Shown here piece after piece: positions 7,686 through 16,455 of a DNA stretch of 64,000 bases (within the stretch, counting starts at the first letter, position 1; each line of letters opens with the position of its first letter). Source of the stretch: Chersky-840 sp963794615 (lineage in GTDB: Bacteria > Actinomycetota > Acidimicrobiia > Acidimicrobiales > UBA8190); the NCBI GenBank assembly GCA_963794615.1, contig CAWCEP010000005.1:744001-808000 (forward strand). The letters are read 5' to 3'. The notes below the pieces were generated by a model that was given only the letters and a program-made list of their open reading frames with translations, was not told the origin of the DNA and made no database searches. Position numbers and translations under genes: made by a program.

Positions 7686-9160
7686 TTTCCGCCCGTGGCG
7701 ACCGGCGTGGGTGTCCGATCCCGGACACCCGCCGCGGCCATCTGGGCCTCACTCGGCTCGGCACAGCAGAACCACGCCTCGGTGAGCCTCGGCCGCTCGT
7801 CCGCCGGGAGGGGCGAGCGAAGGCGCGGGTCGGGCTCCGGGGCCGCCGCGCTGTGACCGGCGCCCTCCCCGAGTACGGCGACAGCGGCGACGCGCACGGC
7901 GTCATAGCACTCCCGGGCGGGCCACGCCTCGGCGGCGGCGAGCCCGGCCAGGTCGGAGAGCCGGCCCTGGAGGAGGTCCAGACGGGGGTCGGGGGCGTGC
8001 CACGACCATCCCAGGTGCTCGTCGTCGTAGTGGTCGAGCCGCCCGTCGAGTCGCCCCGAGGTGACCAGGAGCGAGCCCGGCGGCACGAGCAGCCGGATGG
8101 CGTACTGCACCGGATCCACGTTGCCGACCAGGTCGCCGCGCGCCACGAGGTCCAACAGGGAGAAGACGTCCTCGGGACCGGTCCAGGGCGTGAAGGGGAG
8201 CAGCGACGGTCGAGGCTCGATACCCGAGGCGCGCAGGACGGCGACGGCTTCGAGCTCCTCCTCGGCGGTGTGGCCCTTGTCGAGCTGCTCGAGGATGTGG
8301 TCGCTCGCCGATTCGAACGCGGACACGGCGAAGAGGCATCCGGCCGCCCCCAGGCGGGGCCACACGTCGCGGTGGCGAAGGACGTGCTCCACCTTGACGG
8401 TCACGTCGAAGGTCAGGTCGGGGAAGGCCCCGTGGACGGCGTCGATCACCCGGGCGCTGTGGCGAGGGCCGTTCAGGAAGTCGGGGTCGCCGAAGGTGAC
8501 ATGACGCGCTCCCATGGCGACGAGTTGTGCGACATCGGCCACGACGGCCTCTTCACCGACCACACGGGTCCGCCCGTCGTAGACCACGGGCACCGGGCAG
8601 TGCCGGCATCGGTGCGCGCACCCGTGACTCGCCTCGACGTAGCCGGCCAGACGGCGCTCGTCACCCAGCGCCAGCCGGGCGTAGCGGTCTAGGCCGGGCA
8701 GCAGACCACGGGCCGGGAGCGCGAAGCGCCCCCGCCCCAGCTCGACGACGCGGCGATCGGCACCGGCGGGATCGGCCCCCGGAAGGGCCGGGGTTCGACC
8801 CAGGGCGTCGACCCAGGCGACGAGGCGGGGCTCGTACTCGCCGGCGATGGCGAGATCGGCGACCGGGGCAAAGCCCTCGGCACCGTCCAGGCCGGCGTAG
8901 AGGCCGTAGAGACACAGCGCCACGCCAGGGCGGCGGCTGCGAATCTCGCGACAGGCGGGACGCGCCAGTCGCATGGCGGTGTGCATCGGCACCGAAAATG
9001 CCACCGCGTCGGCCCACGACAGCAGATCGACATCGAACGGGTCGACAGCGAGATCGACGCCAACCACGTCGTGGCCGGCCCGGAGCAGGGCGCGGGCGGG
9101 TGAGGCCACGTGCAACGGTTGATGGCCGAGTTCGTAGGTCGAGACCAACACCACGCGCAC
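7682..9160 (-). CDS. CUAEP/CCAEP-tail radical SAM protein
   Basis: A 492-residue protein with an N-terminal cobalamin-binding-like Rossmann region (residues 1-125, VRVVLVSTYELGHQPLHV) followed by a radical SAM domain. The [4Fe-4S] ligands are C181, C185 and C188 in GCAHRCRHCP. Near the C-terminus CCAEP (465-469) matches the tail that names the CUAEP/CCAEP radical SAM family, in which some members have selenocysteine at the second position; here both codons are Cys (TGC TGT). The substrate of the family is not known to me. GTG 9160 is chosen because the Rossmann strand begins there and the upstream extension is low complexity. It sits between an ATP-grasp gene and a cysteine-rich gene on the same strand. 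Confidence 0.88.
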   Translation of the reverse strand: MRVVLVSTYELGHQPLHVASPARALLRAGHDVVGVDLAVDPFDVDLLSWADAVAFSVPMHTAMRLARPACREIRSRRPGVALCLYGLYAGLDGAEGFAPVADLAIAGEYEPRLVAWVDALGRTPALPGADPAGADRRVVELGRGRFALPARGLLPGLDRYARLALGDERRLAGYVEASHGCAHRCRHCPVPVVYDGRTRVVGEEAVVADVAQLVAMGARHVTFGDPDFLNGPRHSARVIDAVHGAFPDLTFDVTVKVEHVLRHRDVWPRLGAAGCLFAVSAFESASDHILEQLDKGHTAEEELEAVAVLRASGIEPRPSLLPFTPWTGPEDVFSLLDLVARGDLVGNVDPVQYAIRLLVPPGSLLVTSGRLDGRLDHYDDEHLGWSWHAPDPRLDLLQGRLSDLAGLAAAEAWPARECYDAVRVAAVAVLGEGAGHSAAAPEPDPRLRSPLPADERPRLTEAWFCCAEPSEAQMAAAGVRDRTPTPVATGGK

Positions 9161-9215
9161 CGCCCCACGGTAGCGGGATCTCCGTGGGGGGACGGACCTC
9201 GGCGGCGTCGGTGGC

Positions 9216-10442
9216 TCAGTCGTCGACGCGGACGTCGAGACAGGCCCACGCCCGTCGCAACGCCTTTTCCACCCGGGCCGGCGTGTTGTCACGCGCGAAG
9301 ACGAATCCGAGGTAGCGGTTGCCTTCCGGGACGGGCTCCACGGCGCGGCCCACCGCGATGGTGATCTCGATGTCGGTCACACCGGGCACCAGGAGCGCCT
9401 CGGCCTGTCCTTCCACCGCGACGAGTTTCCCGGCGCGGGGGATGGGCACCATGAGGACACCCGACGCCCCCACGGCGCCGGTCGCGCCCAGGGGTCGGCC
9501 CAGCGCGTGGGCGATCACGAGCTCCTCCAGGGAGCGTCCCGTGGAGAACGACAGCGCCCGCGCACACAACCCGCCGATCGTGCGCGCCGCCACCTCGATC
9601 ACCGAAGCCCGACCATCGTCCACGCGCACCTCGGCGTGGACGGGCCCGTCCACCAGCCCCAGGGCGGTGGTGGCGGCGGCGGTGGCCGACACCACGGCGG
9701 CGAGGTCGGCCGGGCCCAGACGGCTCGGTGTCACGTAGATGGTCTCCTCGAACGCGGGCCCGTCGAGCGGGTCGGGCTTGTCGAAGACCGCCAGGGGTCG
9801 CAACTCGCCCGAGAGCATGAGTCCCTCCACGGCGACCTCGGGGCCGGGGGCGAATCGCTCCACGAGCAGGGGGGCGCCGGCGTCGACGCCGGCGGCGGTG
9901 GCAATGCGACGGACACGCGCCACCACGGCCACGGCTTCCTCGACGGTGTCGGCTCGCAGCACCCCCTGGCTGCCCGACAGCGTGGTGGGCTTGACCACGC
10001 ACGGCAGTCCCACGGTGCTGGTCACCGTGGCGATCTCCTCGGGGCCGGCCCCGGCGGCGAGGGGGGCGAAGACGGGTTGGGGGACCTCGAACGCCGCCAG
10101 CCGGGTGCGCAGGGCGAGCTTGTCGCGTGCCGCGGCGACGGCGTGGGGTGGATTGTGGCGGAGCCCCAGGAGAGCCGAGGCCTCCGCCGCCACCAGGGTG
10201 CCCATGTCGTCGACGGCGATGACGGCGTCGAGGGGGGCCACGGCGTCGTGGGCGACGATGACGCGGGCGGCTTCAGCGGGATCGTCCAGGGGGACCTCGA
10301 GGGTACGCGACCCCATCACCTCAGCCAGGGCATGGGCTTGCTCGGTGCCGATGACGACGTCGACGCCCAGAGCCCGGGCGGCATCGAGGAAGTCCCGGGC
10401 CCGGTAACTGGCGGAGGGGACGAGGAGGAGTAGCCGGGCCAC
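9216..10442 (-). CDS. ATP-grasp domain protein
   Basis: A protein of about 408 residues with an ATP-grasp fold: an N-terminal Rossmann-like domain (VARLLLLVPSASYRARDF), then the central domain with PCVVKPTTLSGSQGV (P-loop-like ATP contact), LLVERFAPGPEVAVEGL, and metal-binding HAEVRVDDGRASVIEVAAR. ATP-grasp enzymes join a carboxylate to an amine or thiol through an acyl phosphate; the substrate here is unknown. The GTG at 10442 is preferred because the family usually begins at the Rossmann strand; an in-frame GTG at 10472 would add ten residues. The gene heads an operon with the CCAEP radical SAM protein 55 nt downstream and is divergent from the nfuA-like gene. Confidence 0.85.
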   Translation of the reverse strand: MARLLLLVPSASYRARDFLDAARALGVDVVIGTEQAHALAEVMGSRTLEVPLDDPAEAARVIVAHDAVAPLDAVIAVDDMGTLVAAEASALLGLRHNPPHAVAAARDKLALRTRLAAFEVPQPVFAPLAAGAGPEEIATVTSTVGLPCVVKPTTLSGSQGVLRADTVEEAVAVVARVRRIATAAGVDAGAPLLVERFAPGPEVAVEGLMLSGELRPLAVFDKPDPLDGPAFEETIYVTPSRLGPADLAAVVSATAAATTALGLVDGPVHAEVRVDDGRASVIEVAARTIGGLCARALSFSTGRSLEELVIAHALGRPLGATGAVGASGVLMVPIPRAGKLVAVEGQAEALLVPGVTDIEITIAVGRAVEPVPEGNRYLGFVFARDNTPARVEKALRRAWACLDVRVDD

Positions 10443-10474
10443 CCACCTATGATGGCCGGAGGAGGTTGACACCC

Positions 10475-11134
10475 ATGGGGGAGGACGTCTCGCCGGCCGG
10501 CGACACTGCGGTCTCTACCGCGCTGACGGTCACACCGGCAGCCCGCGGCGTCGTGCTCGACGCCCGAGCCCAGGAAGCGGAAGCCGATCGCCTGGCGCTG
10601 TGGGTGGAGGTGACGGGGGCACGCGACGGTGCCTACACCTACGACATCTACTTCCAGGCGGCGGCCGATGCCGGCCCCGGCGACAGCGTCACCGAGAACG
10701 ACGGCCTGGCCGTCGTGGTCCCGGAGTCGAGCTTGGCCCGGATCGTGGGGGCCAGGCTCGACTGGTCCGACGACGGTGATGGTGGGCTCGTCATCGTGAA
10801 CCCCAACACCCCGCCCCGGCCCCAGGTCTTCGCCGACCGGCCCGAGGTGGACCTCTCGAGCGACCTCGCCCAGCGGGTCCTCCAGGTGCTCGAGTCCCAG
10901 GTGAACCCCTCCATCGCCATGCACGGTGGTCACGCCGACCTCGTCGCGGTGGAAGAGGGCGTCGTCTACGTGCGGCTGAGCGGGGGATGCCAGGGGTGCG
11001 GGTTGGCGTCGGTGACGCTCTCCCAAGGCATCGAGGTGGCGCTGCGCGATTCGGTTCCCGAAGTCGTGTCGGTGGTCGACGTCACCGACCACGCCAGCGG
11101 CGCCAACCCCTTCTACGAGCCCGCCAAGAAGTAG
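10475..11134 (+). CDS. nfuA: NfuA-type Fe-S cluster carrier
   Basis: A 219-residue protein with two domains: residues about 20-115 resemble a degenerate HesB/IscA (A-type) domain, and residues about 130-205 form a NifU C-terminal domain with the cluster-binding GGCQGCG motif (C172, C175). Such proteins accept [4Fe-4S] clusters and deliver them to client enzymes in the cytoplasm. A strong GGAGGAGG ribosome binding site lies 8 nt before ATG 10475, which decides the start over an upstream TTG. A -10-like TATGAT at 10448-10453 sits in the divergent gap. The divergent neighbour is a radical SAM operon, a plausible client, though adjacency alone does not prove it. Confidence 0.88.
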   Translation: MGEDVSPAGDTAVSTALTVTPAARGVVLDARAQEAEADRLALWVEVTGARDGAYTYDIYFQAAADAGPGDSVTENDGLAVVVPESSLARIVGARLDWSDDGDGGLVIVNPNTPPRPQVFADRPEVDLSSDLAQRVLQVLESQVNPSIAMHGGHADLVAVEEGVVYVRLSGGCQGCGLASVTLSQGIEVALRDSVPEVVSVVDVTDHASGANPFYEPAKK

Positions 11135-11140
11135 TCCACC

Positions 11141-11174
11141 CGGCCCGGCGTTCCCGCCGCGCCGCGCCGGGCCG
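11141..11174 (+). terminator. Hairpin after nfuA
   Basis: A perfect 10-bp inverted repeat (CGGCCCGGCG and CGCCGGGCCG) with a 14-nt loop begins 7 nt after the nfuA stop. There is no U tract, as is common for high-GC actinobacterial terminators, so this is inferred from position and stem strength. Confidence 0.5.
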
Positions 11175-11204
11175 CGCATCCGCGGAGGCACAGAACCCGT
11201 CGGT

Positions 11205-11210
11205 TAGCGT
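11205..11210 (+). promoter_or_regulatory. -10 element of the prepilin peptidase gene, leaderless
   Basis: TAGCGT ends 6 nt before the ATG at 11217. No Shine-Dalgarno sequence intervenes. Confidence 0.5.
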
Positions 11211-11216
11211 GCCGAC

Positions 11217-12002
11217 ATGCACGCCCTCGTCACGGGGGTCAGCGCGGGGGCCGGACTTCTCCTCGGCGGTGAGCTCGAGATCGTCGTCGAGCGGCTGGGG
11301 GAGCGTCGGCCCTTCGACCGTCCCTGGTGGCGCTGCCCGTCGTGTGCCACGCCCTATCGGGGTCGAGGGCTCGTCCCGGTGGCCAACGCATTGTTCCTGC
11401 GGCGAGGGTGCCACTCGTGCCGGGAGCGGGTCTCACACCCGTGGCGACCCGCCGTCCTGGCAGTGGTGAGCGCCGTGGTGCTCGGTGCTTTCGCGGCACG
11501 GTTCGGTGACGACGTCGTGCTCGCGGCCTATGCCGTGTTCGGTCTGTCGATGGTGGCGATGAGCGCGGTCGACCTCGAGCGCCAGATCATCCCCAACCGG
11601 CTCGTGTACTCGACCTTGGCCCTCGAGGTGCCGTTGTTCGTGGTGGCGGCGGCGGTCGACGACAAGTGGGGGCTGTTGGCGCGTGCCGCCATCGGCGGCG
11701 CGGCGGCCTTCGTGGCCTTCTTGGTCGTCCATCTCATCGTGCCCCGGGGAATGGGTTTCGGGGACGTGCGCCTCGCCGGCGTGGTGGGTTTCGCCACGGG
11801 GTGGCTGGGGCTGGGCCATGCCTTCGTGGGGTTCTTCGCCGCCTTCGTCCTCGGCGCGCTGGTCGGGATCGGGGCCATGGCGGTGTCGGGGGCAGGCCGA
11901 AAGACGAGGATCCCCTTCGGCCCCTTTCTCGCCGTGGGCGCCGTGGTCACCATCCTGTGGGGCAACCCCGTCGCCCACACGCTGTTCCATCACAGCATGT
12001 GA
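11217..12002 (+). CDS. Prepilin peptidase (A24 family aspartic protease)
   Basis: A 261-residue polytopic membrane protein of the type IV leader peptidase family, which cleaves the positively charged leader of prepilins and pseudopilins. The two catalytic aspartates are visible: D119 in DLERQIIPNR and D183 in the GMGFGDVRLAG motif. The N-terminal cytoplasmic loop carries four cysteines (C40, C43, C65, C68) in CxxC pairs, as in zinc-containing full-length members. About six hydrophobic helices follow. No pilin genes are in the window; the adjacent aroC is unrelated in function, though pilD-type genes next to aroC are common in actinobacteria. Confidence 0.93.
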   Translation: MHALVTGVSAGAGLLLGGELEIVVERLGERRPFDRPWWRCPSCATPYRGRGLVPVANALFLRRGCHSCRERVSHPWRPAVLAVVSAVVLGAFAARFGDDVVLAAYAVFGLSMVAMSAVDLERQIIPNRLVYSTLALEVPLFVVAAAVDDKWGLLARAAIGGAAAFVAFLVVHLIVPRGMGFGDVRLAGVVGFATGWLGLGHAFVGFFAAFVLGALVGIGAMAVSGAGRKTRIPFGPFLAVGAVVTILWGNPVAHTLFHHSM

Positions 12003-12062
12003 CGGCGCCAGCGGGCGACCGCCGTGGTGCGTGACCGGAACGGGGCCGAGAGGGCCCCGAAG

Positions 12063-12068
12063 TAGATT
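12063..12068 (+). promoter_or_regulatory. -10 element of the aro operon, leaderless
   Basis: TAGATT ends 6 nt before the GTG of aroC at 12075, predicting an mRNA that begins at the start codon. Confidence 0.5.
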
Positions 12069-12074
12069 GGCGCC

Positions 12075-13265
12075 GTGCTCAGGTACCTCACCGCGGGAGA
12101 GTCCCATGGCAAGGCCCTCGTGGTGATCGTCGAAGGCCTGCCGGCGGGTCTGCCCGTCACGGCCCCGGAGATCGCCGGCGAGCTCGCCCGCCGCCGCCTC
12201 GGGTACGGGCGCGGCCCCCGCATGCGGTTCGAGGCGGATGAGATCACGCTGGTGGGGGGGATACGCCACGGGCGCACCCTCGGTTCGCCGGTCGCCATCG
12301 AGATCGCCAATACCGAATGGCCCAAGTGGCAGGAGGAGATGTCCCCCGAACCGGGGTCGCCCTCCAAGGTCCTCACCAAGCCCCGCCCCGGGCACGCCGA
12401 TCTGGCCGGCATGCAGAAATACGGGTTCGACGACGCCCGCGACGTCCTCGAGCGCGCCTCGGCCCGTGAGACCGCGGCCCGGGTGGCGGCCGGCAGCCTG
12501 GCCAAGTCCCTGTTGGCCCAGATCGGGGTGGCGGTGCTGAGCCACGTGGTCGGCCTCGGCCCGGTGCGGGCCGAGGGGCTGACCCGCCCCGCGCCGGCTG
12601 ACCTCGACCGCATCGACGACTCCGCCGTGCGGTGCTTCGACCCCGAGGTGGAGGCGCACATGGTCGAGGCCATCAAGGCGGCGGCCAAGGACGGGGACTC
12701 GCTGGGCGGGGTGGTCGAGGTGCTCGCCTACGGCGTGCCGGTGGGTCTCGGCAGCCACGTGCACTGGGACCGCCGCCTCGACGGTCTGCTGGCCCAGGCG
12801 CTCATGAGCATCCAGGCCGTGAAGCACGTCGAGCTGGGCGAGGGCTCGGAGGTGGTGTCCCGACGCGGCTCGGAGGCCCACGACGCCATCACCTGGGACG
12901 AGGGCCACGGGGAGTACCAGCGCGAGACCGACCGGGCGGGAGGGATCGAGGGAGGCATGTCCACCGGCGGGCTCATCGCGGCGCGGGTCGGGATGAAGCC
13001 GCTCGCCACGTTGAACCGGCCCGTGCTCGCAACGGTCGACGTCGTGACCAAGGAGTCCACGGTGTCGTTCAAGGAACGCACCGACGTCACCGCCGTCCCC
13101 GCCATGGGCGTGGTGGCCGAGACCATGACCGCGCTCGTGCTCGCCTCCGAAGCGCTGCGCAAGTTCGGTGGCGACTCGCTGGCCGAGCTTGTGCGCAACC
13201 GGGACGGGTACCTGTCGTCGCTCCACGACACACCGTCGTCGGCCGCGTCGGCCGGCCGTGGCTGA
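12075..13265 (+). CDS. aroC: Chorismate synthase
   Basis: Catalyses the last step of the shikimate pathway, converting 5-enolpyruvylshikimate-3-phosphate to chorismate with reduced FMN. It has 396 residues, the normal length. Family signatures include the N-terminal LTAGESHGKAL, the RRxxGYGRGxR segment, the QKYGFDDARD block and the C-terminal GGIEGGMSTG. It starts at GTG 12075 directly after a -10 element. It leads a tightly overlapping aroC-aroK-aroB-aroQ-pepP-efp-nusB operon; its stop overlaps aroK by 8 bases. Confidence 0.97.
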   Translation: MLRYLTAGESHGKALVVIVEGLPAGLPVTAPEIAGELARRRLGYGRGPRMRFEADEITLVGGIRHGRTLGSPVAIEIANTEWPKWQEEMSPEPGSPSKVLTKPRPGHADLAGMQKYGFDDARDVLERASARETAARVAAGSLAKSLLAQIGVAVLSHVVGLGPVRAEGLTRPAPADLDRIDDSAVRCFDPEVEAHMVEAIKAAAKDGDSLGGVVEVLAYGVPVGLGSHVHWDRRLDGLLAQALMSIQAVKHVELGEGSEVVSRRGSEAHDAITWDEGHGEYQRETDRAGGIEGGMSTGGLIAARVGMKPLATLNRPVLATVDVVTKESTVSFKERTDVTAVPAMGVVAETMTALVLASEALRKFGGDSLAELVRNRDGYLSSLHDTPSSAASAGRG

Positions 13266-13812
13266 GCACGTGGTGCTCGTGGGGATGATGGGCGCCGGAA
13301 AGTCGACGGTGGCCCGGCTCGTGGCGGCGCGGCTCGGTCGACCGCACGTCGACACCGACGCGGAGGTGGAGCGGGCCGCCGGTGCGACGGTGGGCGAGAT
13401 CTTCTCGGCGCGCGGTGAGCCGGGCTTCCGGTCGGAGGAGGCGCGGGTGCTCGAAGCGGTACTCGGGGGGAGCGTCCCGGCCGTGGTGTCGGTGGGCGGT
13501 GGTGCGGTCATCGACGACACCAACCGTGCCGCCCTGCGCGCCGCGGGCACGGTGGTGTGGCTGCGCGCCCGGCCCGAGACCCTGGCCCGCCGAGTGGGGA
13601 GAAGCGCCGACCGTCCGTTGCTGACCGCGGCCGCCGACGTCTCCGAGCCCGGCGGCCCCGCCACGGTGCTGGCCCGTATCGACCGGGAGCGGCGCGGGCT
13701 CTACGAGGAGGTTGCCACGGTGGTCATCGACGTCGACGATCTCGCCCCCGCGGCGGTGGCCGAGCGCGTCCTCGACGCCATGGGCCCGTCGCGGCGCGAG
13801 CACATCCGATGA
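13258..13812 (+). CDS. aroK: Shikimate kinase
   Basis: Phosphorylates shikimate at the 3-OH with ATP. It has 184 residues. The Walker A loop GMMGAGKST covers residues 9-17, the substrate-binding DTD segment follows at HVDTDAEVE, and SVGGGAV is the GGG shikimate-binding turn. The RSADRPLL lid segment is present. The GTG at 13258 overlaps the end of aroC by 8 bases and places the P-loop at the usual distance from the N-terminus. The stop overlaps the ATG of aroB. Confidence 0.96.
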   Translation: MAEHVVLVGMMGAGKSTVARLVAARLGRPHVDTDAEVERAAGATVGEIFSARGEPGFRSEEARVLEAVLGGSVPAVVSVGGGAVIDDTNRAALRAAGTVVWLRARPETLARRVGRSADRPLLTAAADVSEPGGPATVLARIDRERRGLYEEVATVVIDVDDLAPAAVAERVLDAMGPSRREHIR

Positions 13813-14861
13813 TCACGGTGCCCGTCGGTCTCGGGGAGCGGTCCTACGACGTGATCGTAGGGGCGGGGGCCCGTAAGCAGTTGCCCGAGGTACTCCCACC
13901 CGGCGTACGGCGCGTGGCGATCGTCACCCAGGAGAACGTCGAGGTCGAGGTGGACGCGGGGGTTCCTTCCGAGACCTTCGTGGTCGAGGAGGGTGAGCCC
14001 GCCAAGACGCTGGCGTCGGTGACCCAGCTGTGCCGCGACTTCACCCGCTTCGGCTTGACCCGTTCCGATGCGGTCGTGGCGCTCGGAGGTGGCGTGGTCA
14101 GCGACGTGGCGGGATTCGCGGCGTCGGTCTTTCATCGCGGCATCCCCTACGTCAACGTGCCCACGACATTGTTGGCGCAGGTCGATGCGGCCATCGGCGG
14201 GAAGACGGGTGTGAACCTCCCCGAGGGGAAGAATCTCGTCGGCACGTTCTGGCAGCCCGCCGCGGTGCTCTGTGACATCCAAGCCCTCGGTTCCCTGCCG
14301 GCGCGCGAATGGTCGTCGGGTCGAGGCGAGATGGCCAAATACGCCTTCCTCGGTGATGGGTTCCTCGAACAGGGTCGTCCCGGCGCCGCGATCCTGGGCC
14401 TGCCCCTCGACGAGCAGGTCGCCAAGTGCGTCGCCATCAAGGCCGCCGTCGTGACGATGGACGAGCGTGAATCGGGCCACCGCATGGTCCTCAATTACGG
14501 TCACACGCTCGCCCATGCCCTCGAGGCGTCTTCGTTCGGCCCCGACGCCAAGTGGGACCTCCGCCACGGTGAGGCCGTCGCCATCGGCCTCGTCTTCTCG
14601 GCCCTGTTGGCGCGGCGACTCGACCGTATCGACGACGAGCGCGTCGCGTTGCACCGCCGGGTGGTGACCGGGTTCGACCTCTACGCCGATCTCCCCGTGG
14701 GTGCCTCGGCGCGCCAGCTCGTGGCGTTCATGGCCCGGGACAAGAAGGCGCGTCACGACCTGACCTTCGTCCTCGACGGGCCCGACGGGGTGGAGCCCGT
14801 GCACGACGTGGACGAGGCAGACGTGCTCGCCACGCTGACGGACATGGGGAGCGCACCGTGA
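13809..14861 (+). CDS. aroB: 3-dehydroquinate synthase
   Basis: Converts DAHP to 3-dehydroquinate, using NAD and a divalent metal. It has 350 residues, normal length. The NAD-binding GGGVVSDVAGFAAS motif, the VPTTLLAQVDAAIGGKTGVN block and the metal-binding H of NYGHTLAHALE are all visible. The ATG at 13809 overlaps the aroK stop (ATGA). The order aroC-aroK-aroB-aroQ is typical of actinobacteria. Confidence 0.97.
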   Translation: MITVPVGLGERSYDVIVGAGARKQLPEVLPPGVRRVAIVTQENVEVEVDAGVPSETFVVEEGEPAKTLASVTQLCRDFTRFGLTRSDAVVALGGGVVSDVAGFAASVFHRGIPYVNVPTTLLAQVDAAIGGKTGVNLPEGKNLVGTFWQPAAVLCDIQALGSLPAREWSSGRGEMAKYAFLGDGFLEQGRPGAAILGLPLDEQVAKCVAIKAAVVTMDERESGHRMVLNYGHTLAHALEASSFGPDAKWDLRHGEAVAIGLVFSALLARRLDRIDDERVALHRRVVTGFDLYADLPVGASARQLVAFMARDKKARHDLTFVLDGPDGVEPVHDVDEADVLATLTDMGSAP

Positions 14862-15322
14862 GCGGCGAGTCGCTCGTGGTGATGCTGTCGGGTCCGAATC
14901 TCGACCTCTTGGGCGAGCGCCAACCCGACGTCTACGGCACCGCCACGCTCGCCGATCACGTGGCGGCCGCCGTCGAGGAGGCCACCCGGTGCGGCCTCGA
15001 CCTCGAACACCACCAGACCAACCACGAGGGCGAGCTCGTCGAGCTGGTCCACGACGCCCGGGGGAGAGCCGACGCCCTCATCGTCAATGCTGGCGCGCTC
15101 ACGCATTACTCGTGGTCGTTGCACGATGCCCTGGCGGCCTTCGACGGGATCGTCGTCGAGGTGCACCTCTCCAACCCAGCCGCACGCGAGCCGTGGCGTC
15201 ACACCTCGGTGGTCGCCGCGGTGGCGGACGGATCGATCGCCGGCTTCGGCGGCCTCGGCTACCGGTTGGCGGTCCAGGCCGTGACCCGCCTGCTCTCCGA
15301 CCGGTCTTCGGCGCCGACATGA
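14858..15322 (+). CDS. aroQ: 3-dehydroquinate dehydratase, type II
   Basis: Dehydrates 3-dehydroquinate to 3-dehydroshikimate. It has 154 residues, as expected for the small dodecameric type II enzyme. The N-terminal GPNLDLLGERQPDVYG motif carries the active-site Tyr loop. NHEGELVELVH, VNAGALTHYSW and HLSNPAAREPWRHTS supply the Asn, His, Ser and Arg of the active site. The GTG start overlaps the aroB stop (GTGA), and the stop overlaps the following ATG. Confidence 0.97.
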   Translation: MSGESLVVMLSGPNLDLLGERQPDVYGTATLADHVAAAVEEATRCGLDLEHHQTNHEGELVELVHDARGRADALIVNAGALTHYSWSLHDALAAFDGIVVEVHLSNPAAREPWRHTSVVAAVADGSIAGFGGLGYRLAVQAVTRLLSDRSSAPT

Positions 15323-16455
15323 GCGCGGTGGCGCCGGGGCTCGACGGCGTGCTCCCTCCCTTGGACGTCGAGGGCCGGCTGACCCGTGTGCGCCCCGGCA
15401 TCGCCTCGGCGGGAGCGGACGCGCTCCTCGTCACCGCCCTCGCCAACGTTCGGTACCTCACCGGCTTCAGTGGCTCGGCCGGCGCGTTGCTCGTCACGGG
15501 GGGCGGTGCGTTGCTGGTCACCGACGGCCGCTACCGGACCCAGGCCGCCGAACAGCTCACCGCCGCCGGCCATGACGGCACCATTGAATTGTGCGTGGGT
15601 GGCATCCAGGCCCAGCGCGAGGCCCTCGCCGCGACGGCGAGGTCGAGTGGGGTCAACCGCCTCGGCCTCGAGGCCGACCACGTCACCTGGTCGGCCCAGC
15701 GACGATGGGCCGAGGACCTGGCGCCGGCGCAGCCCGTCCCCACCAGCGGGGTGGTGGAGCTGCTGCGCCAGGTGAAAGACGCCGGTGAGCTGGCGCGCAT
15801 GGCACGCGCCGCGGCGATCGCCGATGCCGCACTCGGGGAAGTGCTCCCGCTCCTGGGCCGGGGATGCCGAGAAGACGAGGTGGCGCTGGCCCTCGACACC
15901 GCCATGCGGCGGCTGGGGGCCGAGGACCGGGCCTTCGAGACCATCGTGGCGTCGGGCCCGAACGCGGCGAAGCCACATGCACGGCCGACCAAGCGCACCA
16001 TCTCCGAGGGGGATCCGGTGGTGGTGGACTTCGGCGCCATCTTCGAGGGATACCGGTCCGACATGACGCGCACGTTCTGTGTGGGAGGTGAGCCACCGGG
16101 CACCCTGGCCCGGGTCTTCGAGGTCGTCGGGGAGGCTCAGGCCGCCGGCGTGGCGGCGGTGCGCGCCGGGGTGTCGACAGGGGACGTCGACAAAGCGTGT
16201 CGTGACGTCATCGCCGCGGCGGGCTGGAAGGACGCCTTCGAGCACGGCACCGGGCACGGCGTCGGCCTCGACATCCACGAGGCCCCGGCGGTCGGCCCGG
16301 GGTCGACTGCTATCCTCGCCACCGACGTCGTCGTGACCGTCGAGCCGGGCGTGTACCTGGCGGGGATCGGCGGTGTTCGTGTCGAGGACACCGTTGTGGT
16401 CACCGCGCACGGCTGTCACACACTCACCCGATTCCCCAAGGACATCGCCGCCTGA
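15319..16455 (+). CDS. Xaa-Pro aminopeptidase (M24 family)
   Basis: A 378-residue metallopeptidase removing N-terminal residues before proline. The first 130 residues form the creatinase-like N-terminal domain and the rest the pita-bread catalytic fold. The metal ligands are visible in DFGAIFEGYRSDMTRTF (two Asp), HGTGHGVGLDIHE (His), TVEPGVYL (Glu) and VRVEDTVVV (Glu). The ATG at 15319 overlaps the aroQ stop. A pepP/pepQ gene before efp is a common arrangement. The stop overlaps the efp ATG by one base. Confidence 0.93.
   Translation: MSAVAPGLDGVLPPLDVEGRLTRVRPGIASAGADALLVTALANVRYLTGFSGSAGALLVTGGGALLVTDGRYRTQAAEQLTAAGHDGTIELCVGGIQAQREALAATARSSGVNRLGLEADHVTWSAQRRWAEDLAPAQPVPTSGVVELLRQVKDAGELARMARAAAIADAALGEVLPLLGRGCREDEVALALDTAMRRLGAEDRAFETIVASGPNAAKPHARPTKRTISEGDPVVVDFGAIFEGYRSDMTRTFCVGGEPPGTLARVFEVVGEAQAAGVAAVRAGVSTGDVDKACRDVIAAAGWKDAFEHGTGHGVGLDIHEAPAVGPGSTAILATDVVVTVEPGVYLAGIGGVRVEDTVVVTAHGCHTLTRFPKDIAA

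Noticed and set aside
7763..7768. Selenocysteine insertion at the CCAEP motif
   Set aside because: Both codons are ordinary cysteine codons (TGC TGT), not TGA.
11433..13664. A 743-codon open frame on the minus strand opposite the prepilin peptidase and aroC
   Set aside because: It is antisense to well-conserved genes, is His/Arg/Gly-rich and has no domain pattern; long antisense frames are expected at this GC content. The same holds for 21711-23954, 24371-27256 and 28941-30785.
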